Positions 37,855-50,800 of a DNA stretch of 64,000 bases are shown in pieces. Source of the DNA: Spisula solida (Eukaryota; Mollusca; Bivalvia; Venerida; Mactridae); NCBI GenBank assembly GCA_947247005.1, contig OX365956.1, positions 14,962,089 through 15,026,088 of the forward strand. Direction: 5' to 3'. Below the pieces are notes generated by a model. The model was not told where the DNA came from and did no database searches. It saw only the letters and a list, made by a program, of their open reading frames with translations. The position numbers were made by a program, and so were the translations under genes. Numbering within the stretch: the first letter of the stretch is position 1; the number at the start of each line of letters is the position of its first letter.

Positions 37855-39000
37855 ATAAAAACAGAGATGACTTACAAAGATGGACATTTAAACAGTTATA
37901 GGAATGGAGAGCCAGAACGAACGTTCAGAATGGACAGCTACCTTGGACGGTTGGTATATTTGTGATATAAATATAGAAATGACTAACAAAGATGGACAGT
38001 TGAACAATTATAGCATCATACAGACAGAATAGACATTCACCACTGAGCTTTCCAATGATATGTACAAATTTCAAAAACGTGCTGCTCGAATTATTCTTGA
38101 CAAAGATTTTGACACACCTACAGAGGAATTATGTATGCAATTAAATTGGATGAAATTTTCAGACAGAGTTAACTATAAAAAGGCCATTCTAGTGTACAAA
38201 TCTCTGAACGGCTTTCTCCCAAATTATATGGAGCAACTATTTACCTATAATGAAAATAAATCATTGAGGTCTTTTGAACAACAACTACTAGCAGTTCCAA
38301 AACCCAGGCTAGAATTTTGCAGAAAATCATTGGCATACTCTGGTGCAATATTATGGAAATGTCTTCCTTACGATATAAGAACATCTTTAAATATCAACTT
38401 ATTTAAAAGCAACTACTTGAAGTGGTGGTTCTCTGGTGGTCAAGCACACTTCTCTCTCACTGGAGCGATGCATTGATTAATTAGTAACCCATCAATAATG
38501 TTTTATGCTATTTATGTCATCATTCAATGTGTTATATTATCTGCTCATTACTTTTCCTTTCTTTCAGCTGTGTATATATACTTGTATATATTTATATTAC
38601 TTTGTCATTCATGTAACTTTTGTAAATGTACATATATTATGTTATATGAGGCTCACAGGGAAGAATGGGCATACCCAACTGTGTTGCCTCTTTAAATAAA
38701 GTCTTTATTATTATTATTATTATTATTATTATAAAATGGACAGCTACATTGGGCAGTTGGTATATTTGTTATAAAAATACAGAGATGACTATCAAAGATG
38801 GACATTTGAACAGTTGTAAGAATGGACAACCAGGATGGACATCCAGAGCGGACAGCTACTTTGACAGTTGACAGTTGTCCAGCATATTTAAATAATTATA
38901 TGAACAGTTTTTATGAACAGTGGACAGTTGTCCAATACTGACTTGGAGAACTATCTCTAATTCTAATTCAACAATGGACAGCTAGAATGGACATTAGACA
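37855..39000 (+). repeat. 114-bp tandem repeat split by a LINE
   Basis: GAGATGACTTACAAAGATGG at 37862, GAAATGACTAACAAAGATGG at 37976 and GAGATGACTATCAAAGATGG at 38783 mark a unit of about 114 bp. Further partial units with AATGGACAGCTA follow. The run is interrupted at about 38045-38735 by the LINE end. Confidence 0.75.
38045..38735 (+). pseudogene. 5'-truncated CR1/L2-like LINE, reverse transcriptase C-terminus
   Basis: The frame 38060-38476 (138 codons) reads QKRAARIILDKDF, then LNWMKFSDRVNYKKAILVYK, LPNYM, PRLEFCRKSLAYSGAILWKC and LPYDIR. This is the usual C-terminal end of CR1/L2-type LINE ORF2 proteins. The 3' UTR ends CCTCTTTAAATAAAGTCTTT with an (ATT)n tail to about 38735. The polymerase and endonuclease domains are missing, a typical dead-on-arrival insertion. 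The same 3' end occurs at 53095-53175. Confidence 0.88.
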
Positions 39001-41331
39001 GGGGACTGCCAGTTTCACACACCTAAGTAAAATATATACCTACAGCCTATGGCAGACTATATTGATGACGTAGTTGTGATACCTCCTTAGCAGCTGCTTT
39101 TAATGAGTCACTGAGGTCTATGCAAGTTAACAGAGTTGTATATTGCCTGGATACAGTTAAGTGTAAATTAGGCACTCTATATACCACTAAACTTTTCAAA
39201 ACACTACGTATACAAAATCATACGAAATAGCACCTAACTTTTGTGTTAAGATTACTATATTCTATCCACTAATATTCATTCGTTTATTTGGTTTGGATTT
39301 ATTTGCAAACATTTCATTGGTTTTTAACGTGGTCAAAAGTAGGTCAAATATCAAGATAGGCAGCTAACGCTGAAAAATAGCAGTGTGACCCGCCTAGGCG
39401 TTACATGGTTTCTATTTCAATCTATAGAATATCACCAACATCAGAACAGCAACATTATGTTGCTGTCAGTACATAAAGCATAAACTGCTACGCATTTGCG
39501 ATACATTTCATTAAAATATAAGTGTTGATTTAAAATTCCTATTATTTCTGGAGCACCCTTCGTATTTTCAGATTCCACAGTACATCATACTACACACGAA
39601 TTTCCGTACTACACAACAAAGATCACATATTTATATAATTATATACGTTTTGAAATATTAACACTTACATTACAGCACAACACATACATTATATTATTCA
39701 TTTTATAAATAATTAAACAATACGAATGTATTTAATGACAATTTAGTTCGCCACACCCCCAGTGTATGTACAATGTTGCACTTCGTCACACAGGTTACCA
39801 GTAAAACCTTCCCTCGAAACCGAAGGTCATTTGCCAATTACGCAGGGATAAACCACTTGTAACTGTATCATTAATAAAGATTAAAAACAAATTAAAAACA
39901 TTTTTTTGTCAAATTTATATTTTAAGAACATTTTTTTTTATTTTTCTTTACTCTTAATCAATTATACAGTTACCTGTGGGATAAATCAAATGGTCTCGCA
40001 CTACGATTGTCTCAGTCTAACGCAATATAAACTACAATGAATCCCATAGTTTCTACAAATCCATAGCAAAACGAAACGAAAACACCCATTACGATTCGCC
40101 TTGTCGATCAAACTGGTTTTGTTACTTTAGTACATGTATCACATTTACTAAATTAGAAAAATAACATTATGTGAAGCTGCTAGATACAACATTTGTTTGT
40201 TATGTCCATGCTATATCATATCAGGATTGCAGTTCATTAAACGACGTACAATAACTCCTAACTGGTAGATATTATCTTTTTTCTCTTCTAAGGGCGCTCC
40301 ATGTTTGGGTAGTTTTCTTATTTGTATGTCACCAGTTACCTGGAATATCAATCAGAATAATGACAAGACATAGACATACACCCGAACCATTAAATGTACT
40401 ATGTTCACTTACAACACGTTTATCATCTTTTTATACATTTATACTATATTTTCATGAATTAGGATAATAGTGCCGAACATAGCCTTATTTGCCAGTCAGC
40501 TTTCTGCTGAAATAGGCAGACATATACGAGGGTGCTAACTATTGCGCTAGTGGCACACATTTTAAGCGTGTAATATAAATACGATTTTTTGGATAACATG
40601 CACATATATATAATTACACATATCTGATAAATATTAACATACAATCACGGGAATTTATGTACATGTATATTATCTGATTGTTAACCAGGACAAACCTATG
40701 CATGATATACCTTGTAATACATAACTATAATGAATTATCCAAAGATGATCGCAAGAGAAAACCTGTCAACTACAGCCATATGTTAAGAATACAGAATAAC
40801 AATATACTACTCAAAGTCTGATAAGGGTAAAAAAACTTTCTTTGTGAATATTTTGCTAATTAAATAAGATGGTCAGATGGAATTTTTAGAAACACATTGC
40901 TGCATCTGCAAAATTTTAAACGAATAAAGCTTGTTTCACAACTTTGTATCTAAGTGCTGATAAGTCCAACCTCATTAAAATATCTGTGCTGCATTCAAGC
41001 CTCTGTGATAGCAGAATGCGACCATTTGCTTGGCATTTTGGGTCGCACACAATGTGAGAATAAAAATGGGACACAAATACCCATGTTATCCCTGCCAATA
41101 GGGTTTATAGTTTACCTGGAAAACATTGTTTTTGACAATGCAACTGATGAATATTTCGACATTTTACAACAGAAAAATAGATTTTAATATTTGCACAACG
41201 TTGTTTTAATTGGTTGTATTCAGTTAACCACAGACGCACATGAATATCGATTTATTGACCCTAATCCAACTTTGAGTAGTCTATAGATCTGATATGGCAC
41301 ACATAACAGTCGTACAAACCATGGACAACTT
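39001..41331. other. intergenic between LINE and receptor 3' end
   Basis: AT-rich sequence with no exon, RNA gene or clear repeat. It separates the glycine-rich gene from the converging receptor gene. Confidence 0.4.
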
Positions 41332-41337
41332 TTTATT
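41332..41337 (-). terminator. poly(A) signal of the receptor gene
   Basis: TTTATT on the + strand is AATAAA on the minus strand, 184 bases after the receptor stop codon. Confidence 0.5.
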
Positions 41338-41520
41338 TCACACAGAGGCAACCAAGTCCCTGTTTTACCACAAATGCAGCAAAACAAAACAACTTAAACA
41401 TTACGTAAACAACATACTTAGTTTAAATGTACATTTAAATACACATCACTGACATTGCTGGAGAAATGAAATCATTTATCTTATTTGGCTGTCTATGACT
41501 AATGGTGTTATCGGACTAAT

Positions 41521-41762
41521 TTAGTACAAAGCAATAACCTTTCCTTTGACCAAACGAACACACACACAGCTGGCATCTAAGTCTTCAAGTATCATCGAAT
41601 TTTCATGCAATGTATGCAGACAATCCGTCAATTGTTTGGTAAACTTCAGAACGGCATACGGCGTCATCTCTGTATTATGTTGTATAATGTGTTCCACACT
41701 GATCATTTTCTCTTTATGGATGTAATATGGCAGTATGTTACCATGGCCTAGTTTGCTTCTCA
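41521..41762 (-). CDS. receptor last exon: kinase-like cytoplasmic tail
   Basis: 79 codons plus stop (window residues 1166-1245). [15 protein letters not shown] matches kinase strand 4 after helix C (H-x-NIL). [20 protein letters not shown] matches the helix before the catalytic loop (A-x-Q-x2-x-GL-x-YLH). [14 protein letters not shown] stands where kinases have HRDLK-x-x-N. The histidine and arginine of HRD are replaced and the loop asparagine is Cys. The protein ends before the DFG region, so no active kinase is possible. The kinase reading is an inference from pattern. Confidence 0.75.
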
Positions 41763-44700
41763 CTGAAATAACAATCAGAAAAACGCATAAAATTAGAAAG
41801 CCGTATCATCCCATAAATTCGTGTAGCTGTGATTCGTAACAATTAAAGACCACAGTAGCGACACCAATGTTAACTCTGGTGGCAGTTTCTCGACTTGATA
41901 AAGAGCATCAAGACAATGGCCATAAACAATATAAAAGCTGTTACAGTAGGCCTTTTTGTTTACGAGGACACCTTTCAGGATGTAAAACATTTAATATTCA
42001 GTCAACCAGTAATAATAAGCACACTGTTTAAAAATGAAAAAGAAATGTAAAGTGCTTACTTGCGCTCGATGTTCCATGTCGGCTAACACTACTTGAATCA
42101 TAAGTACCTTGTTGTGTCTGAAATGCATTACTTGCTAATTTATTTATACCTTGTCGTACAAATGTACTCGACACCATGGGCCTTCAGTTTCACCAAAGTC
42201 GTCCTTTACCGATTGCGATTTTATGAAAACAGGGACCAGATCTGAGACTTCATTAAAAGTAGTATATTTTATGTCAAAAAATAAATCTTGGCGAACTTTG
42301 AACAAAATTTAATTATGACAACGAAACCGTCCCGACATCGTTAAACACACGTTTTGATAAAATATCCTGCAAACTTGAAATAAAGCATACATACCCTCCT
42401 TCCACGAATTGCCGTCAGTGTGTACAGCGCAGGATTTAGGGCAGAATTCACTGGCAGAACCATTACAACCACCCACGCATATATCTCTCCCGGAATGACA
42501 TGACCTGACATTGCCATCATACCTAACAATATATACAGGTATATTATCTATAAGTTTCAATCAAAGTAAAGGTCCGCAAATATATTTTTACAAAACATTT
42601 AAAACAGGGATTAAATTTAGAAAACAAATCAAACGCATGAAGACTACATTTTCGACTGGTTTTATAACCGTGCATCATCATCGTTGCGTTATATACTATT
42701 ATGGATGAGATGATTTGAGTGATTAATATAAATTGTAAATAACATATTTCACAAAAGACCTGAAACAAATTAGTATAAAACATAATGCATCAAACTATTA
42801 GTTTCAAACTACACATACGGGATAATTGGATGGGTTATTTTTCACTCACATTTTGATAAGGATCAAGAAACAAGAATAATCATGTCCGTCTTACGTTAAC
42901 GGAACAAAACCGGTAATGAAAACGTTATGCCAATATTAAAGTATTATTTACTCTGCTGCTACATTTCGAAAATAAATGTATCATGTGCTTCGTTTTGTAT
43001 GCATTTGCATAATTATTAATGTCGTCTTTCTCTAGTTTCTGGCAGGGACTAAAGTGGCAAGAATTACATGAACAAATTTATATTCCCCTGTTGAGCAAGA
43101 CTCAAAATGAAAAAAAAACATGGATCGCATTATTTCTTCACAGAGGCTTGAACGCAGCACAAACTTTTTAGTTGACCTTATCATAACTTAGGCATCAACT
43201 TTTTAAGCAATCGTTATTTGTTTACATACTCCATTTGAGAGCCATTTTATTCAATTTGCTAAATATTCACAAACAAAATTAAACTTTGTTCATCCTATGA
43301 TATTAGCAGACTTATCATTTTTAATATTATTGTCTAAGATAGCGAAAATAACATGAACATAAACACGTAAATACATACCCATACAACAAATCGGAAACCA
43401 ACAAAGGAAATCTGTCGTTACCACCAAGAACAGATTTCTGGCAATAGTTAGCTCTTTACGTCTATTAGCTTTAGCATTTCCACCTCTCCTGTGTTTGATC
43501 TTTGATGAGGTCTTGTTGATTTCGAGATAAATAGAAAGTTGGCCAAGTGCAATGCCAACAAATGTGACGAAATTTACACTTATAAAAATGATGATAGAAT
43601 AAAGCCAACCTGGTGGTCGGTCACGTGTTAGAGGCAGAGCAACACAAACGCCTGACTTTGAGTAAAACATATCCCGAAAGTAAGGTTCGGCAATCAGCGG
43701 GGTGACAGATATACTTATAGACATTATCCATGCTAAGGAAGCAGCAATCACCGCACTTCTTGTAGTGAAACGGAGTTGACTGAAAGGATATTTGATGACA
43801 ATCACACGGTCAAGTGTTATTAAACACAAGAAGAATACACTGGCTTCTGACGATACTGTAGACAGGGTTCCAGCTAAAGTACACCACACACTTGTTCTCC
43901 AGTACTCGTCCATAAATATATATCTGAAAATACATATTACAACTGAAATTTTAATACATATTTACTAAGCGACCATCAAATACTTATCCTGAATAACCAT
44001 TATAACAGCAGATAATATGCCAGGCCTGGTGGATAGGTTAAAAATTTCGCAAGTTTGAAAAACGCTTCTAACCTCAACTTCAATAGTGTCTTGGCCTTTT
44101 TAACAAACTCCTGCTTCTACCGTTTTGCCTATAAAGTTAGTATCCAACGATACATATTGATCCCTTGCATATTTTTCCGTTGAATAAAATGTACTTGCAA
44201 CAGTGATAAAACCGGCATTCGGGTTAATTGTTGAGTGGATTATAAGTTTAAACATATTTATTCCCATTATTTACAGAATATTATAAACAATACATATGCA
44301 TTACAATTATTGTGAGGAAAGGATTGGAACGAAAGAATAAGTCTTATTTAGTTCTTTTCCTATGCTGACTTCAAAATTAAATTGTTGCCTATAATTTCGA
44401 TATATTATGTAAATAAGAGGCATGTGGATAAGAAATTAAATACGTGTATTGTTAGAAGAAATAGTTCGCTGACAAAATGGAGAGAAAAATTTACTATAGA
44501 AGACAGTAAGTACAAAAATAAATGAGTGGATTATTATTTTGGTACACCGCATTGTCCAAGGTCTTTTAGCTGCTTTATTCAAGTTTAAAAGAATATATCC
44601 TTCTTTTAACCGTACAAATAGAACTTAATTGTTTCCATAAACGTACATGTAACACATACCAAAGAAAAAGAAATATTTTGCGGTATTCCAATATTATGTG

Positions 44701-47700
44701 TGCATACTAGGTCAAATGTGTAGGCAAATTGTCACATCATTTACAAGCCTTTGTTGTATGCAGTGGTACGAATTGACATATTTGAAACTGTGACCCAACA
44801 CGCAGGTACCGAATGTCAGGAAAGACAAGTAAAACGATAACTCATTCCCCGAAAACTGGCTGTAATATGCATGAATTTCGAGAGTTTGTTACCGTTGTAT
44901 CAATTATGAAAAAAACCTCGTATATGCACTCACCTCTTTCTAAAAGAAGCATCAGCGGCGGCAATAATAAGAAGATAAACACCCATTAATAAATCAGCAA
45001 CAGCAAGATTAGTAACAAAAATTCCATATCCAAGTTTAAGTCTCTTTCGATCATACAACATACGATACAGTATGGCCATGATGTTACCCAACAGCGCTCC
45101 AAACCCCATCAGCCAAATCAATGTCTGCAATACTGAATTTCTCATCAAATCCTCGCACGATGAGAATTCGTCTCTTTCAGGAAAGCATTCTGATTCCGGT
45201 AGATAATCCGGACGAATACAGCAATATTGATAAGCTGATGTTCTCAGTGACTCAAGGTCAGATATTCCATTGAAAAGACCTCCTTTAAATGTGGTGATAA
45301 CGTTTGATTCGAAGACTATTTTACGTACAGCCAAACCCATAAATGCGTCATCACTAAACTCGAGTATAGTGTTTCGACTTACTTGAAGTGAGTCTAGCTT
45401 TAAACCAGAGAACGTATGTGATGATATTGTATCTATTTTAGAGTCGACGATGTCGAGTTGTCTTAGACTTATAAGTCCAGAGAAGGCAAATTTGTCGTAA
45501 GATGTAAAAACCTCGTTGCCGTACAGATTCAGTTTAACAAGTTTGGCAAGTCCATAGAATGTTAACCGGGGTATTCTCTGTATCTTATTAAAACTCAAGT
45601 CTAAACTTCTCAAATTGGGCAAACCTTCAAATTGATTAGCGCTCAATTGTGTAATGCTACAGTTTGACATGTTTAATTTAATCATGTATGGAAAGTTCAA
45701 ACGAAGGTTTTCTTGGCCTATTTTTCCTATTTCCACGTCCCCATTCAAATCAAGGATACGCAAAGTTTTACCGATGCTTTCAAATAATTGCGAATAATTG
45801 CGTGCGTCAACAGATGAACAATGTAGATTGTAACCAGTACAAGAACACGTTGGTGGACGGACAAAATTGTCACAAAACATCTCATCGTCAGAAAACGGAC
45901 AGTGTACAAAGCCATCACAAACTTGGTCCAGCGTGATACATAATTTTGATGATGAACACTTGTAGTTGCCCTGGCACAAATTTGTTGAAGAATCTGAAAA
46001 CATACACAATGCAGACTTAAGATATCAATATAATGTTATTCATGCATTCCTTGATAACATCATATGTAGAATACCACGTGACAATCATACAACTTAATGT
46101 AAAAGGTGAATAACTAAAGCCATTAGATGCAGTACGAAACATTTAGTTACATGATAAAGTAAGGAATTCAAACCACAGAAAGTATTGTTAACATATTAGT
46201 ACATGTAATTACCCTTCACTTCAGAAAAGGTGCCCCATGTTAGAATGGTTACAATAACAATATTTGTGAAAATGACGTAACTTATTTAGCTGGGTACTAT
46301 TTTATCAAATCTTTTGCGGACATTTTAAACTTACGTTCACATTTTAAATTTCTTAATTATTATTTAAAACGGGCAGGTTGAACGATCCTTTACCACAACG
46401 TGTAGCAGTAAAATAATTATAAAGAATTTACATATGAACTTAACTTGACCATATCCGTAAGAGCTAGGATAAAACCAATACTGCATGATGCTTGCATATC
46501 GGTTTACTTATTCGACTCGTAGTATTACGTATTCCAAAGTAATAAATGGTAGGTGTACCTTTGCACAAAGCTGGGAATAGTTTACTTCCCATGGATGTTG
46601 CAGTCTCTAAAGTGTTCACTCTAATATCAGTCACATATGCGTATTCCTGATCGTTTGATGACTTATGGTCCGTACCTATAACAATTCTATAAATGTCAAA
46701 GTCTGGTTTAATCGTATTCTGAAATAAGTGTTGTGCAACAGATCTGGATTCTGTTCCATTCTGCACAAATATTATAGCACGAGTTGAAACATTTGTGAAT
46801 CGCACACGTTCAATATAATCCGATGCTTGTATACGATATGTACAGTTATGTTCTATGTTCATTGCATTTTTCATGTTAACGTCTACATCTGTTATTTCCA
46901 GTACTTTATGATCGAATGGAAGCATGTTCATGTTAGTACGTACAGAATAGGATACTATACGAACGATGGACCCTAGATTGTTGAACTGTGCAGCAATCTG
47001 TCTTAATCGCATATCACTGGTAAGGAATTCATTTGCAGCAATTAAGAATATAACTTCTAGGTCGTTGTTGTTACATCCTGAAATAGATATCAAGTTAAAC
47101 GGGTGCCTTGTTAAATAGGGTCAATTTTCGATATAATGACAAAGTCCAAGATAAATACGACATAACAATCGATTCCATGTTAACTTGCTAATAAAAGCTA
47201 ATACATGTTTACTTGAGAATAAATAAGGTACATGTACTTCATTGTAATGGATATTTTCCCAAAGAAGATTTACTTAAGGAGCCAATGAATTGGACCATAC
47301 TACAAATGTTTACTTTGTAACATGTTTGAAGATAGTAAATTACTCCGGTTTGACTGACTGAAGCGGTAGACTTTTGGTGTGGGGTGTCGTGTTTTTGTAG
47401 TTATGTTTGGCATAGTCTGTGGCTCTTTGTCTTCATGTACTCGTGGTTTGTGACGTTTTCATTTGTTTTCTGTTCTCGGCTGTTTACGTTGGGTGCTACC
47501 TTACCTGTCCTATTATTTTGTTGTCTCAGACACTTACCGCACCCATGTTCGTCTTCACTGCCTGGACATTGATTTATTCCGTCACATATATAATGTAATG
47601 GAACACAGTAACTCGCTGGACACTTGGCCGTCCCTTCTGGACATATAAAATCAGCTGCAAAAATACACAAATAACTAAATAGTGTCTTTAAGTGCCACTG

Positions 47701-47844
47701 GATATGTGAAATATAGACCCAAGAGTTGTTTATCAAAATGTATAGGTAACGTGTTATTCAGTATTTACGTGATTTGCTAGATTGCTTGCTTGCTTGCTTC
47801 AATGATTGATTGATTGATTCATTGATTGATTGATTGATTGATTC

Positions 47845-47883
<39 letters not shown>

Positions 47884-50800
47884 CACTCCTAGCCCTTCGT
47901 TACACGTCAGTCCATTGATCGTAACGTTAGTACTAATTGTAATATAGAAATACAGAATGTATTTTCATACGAAAAATAAAATTCAGAAACAAATAAGTTT
48001 GGTCAATGGACCGAAGTTGTGTCTAAACTGTACTTTGATGCCACACATATATGTTTAGTGAATACTCTCAGTAACATTCATAAAAATAATACTTGAAAAC
48101 AGTATTTTGAAGGTGCCATACCCCTTTTTCGAAGGGTAACACTTCTTTAACATGTTTTTGGGGAAATTTAATAAGTTAAATGGTATTATTTTTATATTCT
48201 TGAGTAAGGCAAAAGATACAACATACTTATAAACACTTTTATTTTCATTTTGGCCTTATAAATAAGCAGATCAATCATTTAATAAGGCTGTTACACGGTT
48301 TTAGTAGTTTCATTGAAAATGGCTGAATTGACAATTCGTGATAGGTCCTCTATTTACGTTCTTGCATTATATGGGTCGTTACGTTTCTGTGCGCATTGAC
48401 CCCATTTCCCGAATTTCTAACTTATTTACAGTGTAGTTGGGTACTGTTTTATCACATCACTTGCGGAAATCTTAAACTTACGTTCAAAACTTACAGGAGG
48501 TCACATAATGTACACCAAGGAGCTCAAAGGTGAGACCAAGTTACTCATTGATATATTTATTCTGGATACGGATATTCCTTAGAATGTTCTCGTCAAAAAA
48601 ATAGTACATGTATGCTTTGCAATGTTTATATATCACAATATATATTACAATAATCGCTAAACTTTGGGTTGCTCCGATGACTATATTGGTTAAAATGCCT
48701 GTTTTCTCTAAAGTAACATTTTGAATGGATCCAATGTTTTATATTGTATGTTTAGCCCATGAATTCTATTCTCAATCAGTCATGTTTAAACTGATACATA
48801 TGATCCATATTATGGCATAAACGTTAATACCAGGTCCAGATTTCTGAGTAAGCTTGAGATGTTTTTAAGTAAAGGAAATTATATAGAATACGTAAATAAT
48901 AGAACAGTGTAGTACGACAGGCATACGTAGAACCACTTACAACATTCTGAAAGATGAGAACCACTTCTACATCCAAGTATGTATCCCAGTGTATCAACCT
49001 TATAAACACATCTTAAATCAGCTGGGTAGATTAGATCATGTTCATCGCATAAATGATGTGTCGCTTTAACAACAGAGTGCCCTGAAATTTGAAACCAATA
49101 TATATATGAGCCAGTCTCCAGGAAAACCTGCTAAATTGACAAAAATATTGACTTTAAGATTTTTCATTGTATTACAGGTTAATGTTAAATAAGCAAATTT
49201 CAAAAGAAATTAAGTTAATATCTTGAGTTTTAAGGAAGTTACAGCTGTTTTTGTAGAGTCCCTATTCGTAGCTTTTTGTGTGACGTCGCAAACGTCATTT
49301 AAACGTTATTCGACGTAACTGAAATACGTATTTCATTATTACACCATTTGATCAATTTTTGACATAAACTGTTTAAAATAGTAACAAATTCTATATTATG
49401 TTTCTCTTCTCCAAATATATATCAAAATCGAAATTGTTTGCATTCAGAGAAAGGCTACTTCTGTTTTAAACAACTAAATCCTCGTTTTTCTCAATCGGAG
49501 TACCTTTCTGAAATTGGTCACCATAGCAACGAAGTATGTGTTTTCGACATAATTCATAGGAAATTTAAAGCTAAGGTATAGTACTATATGGGTCAATTAC
49601 TTAAAATAGAATCACTAGATATGTATTTTTCCTTATTTTAGAGCTTTATCAAAATCTTGTTACAGATAGTAATTACATAATGTCATTATAGCAGGTTTTC
49701 CTGGAGACTGGCTCATATATATACATATAGCATTTAGTTGATAAAATCGCATAATAAATTTATAGCAAAATCAATCGGTAATACTATATACGGTACTGTC
49801 TATGAATATTGTCCATGGCAACTGTAAAATTGACAACTGTATTGGGAGATTTCTATCTGGTACATGCGTTTGATATGCCAGTGGTTATGAACAACTACTT
49901 GTAGGTGGGACTTTTGTGAATCAGCAAGTGTATTTACCTATGTGAGCACATTGTTTGTTTCTACATGTTGTACATGTACTGGTGCATATCATACCTTCAA
50001 TGTTACATTACACACAAGGAAGTGATATATTCACTGTAGCATGCCACATCTTCAATGATCAATTTATACCTTCAATGATTCATTGCATACAAGGAAGTGA
50101 TATATTCACTGTAGCATGCCACATCTTCAATGATGAATTCATACCTTCAATGATTCATAGCATACACTGCTAAAGTTATATATTTACTGTATGTACAGTG
50201 AAACAGTACCGAAGTGTATTGACGAAAGTGATTTGTTGGTGCCATCGTTGTTGGCAGGATGTATAAGTAAAACACAAACTACCATCAGCTCTGAACGACG
50301 CATCCATTGTCAAAATGATGTCGGTACACAGTTTGTCACTATAGTCCAGTCAGGATAAAAATCCAGTGACGCAGCGGTCGAATTCACTCTAACGGTGTAA
50401 AACCAATTATAAAGGCTTATACTGTACAAACAACTATAATTTCAATGCTAAACTAACAATCATATTAAACTTCGCTCTACCTGTTTAGACAATGGTTGTT
50501 GTTTTTTTGCGTATATATAAACTGCAACGTCACTGTCACAATATCCTATCTGGACTATACATTCACCAAACCTTTACTACAACACATACATACTATCTGT
50601 ATGTACTGCTGCACAACATACCTTCGCTGGTACAGTTTTGCCATTTGATCGAAGGATCTATAGTGTAGCACCAGATATATCCAGAGTTAGAAGGATCACG
50701 ACAGAAGTTCTCAGCGTTCACCACATCATCATCAGGAAACCATTGAGCATCTGAGTACGTATGCACATGTGGTGATTGTTGATCCCATCTCTGACACGTT

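Noticed and set aside
47384..47648. + strand frames over receptor exon 9
   Set aside because: Shadows of the minus-strand LDL-A exon and of LINE-like intron sequence.
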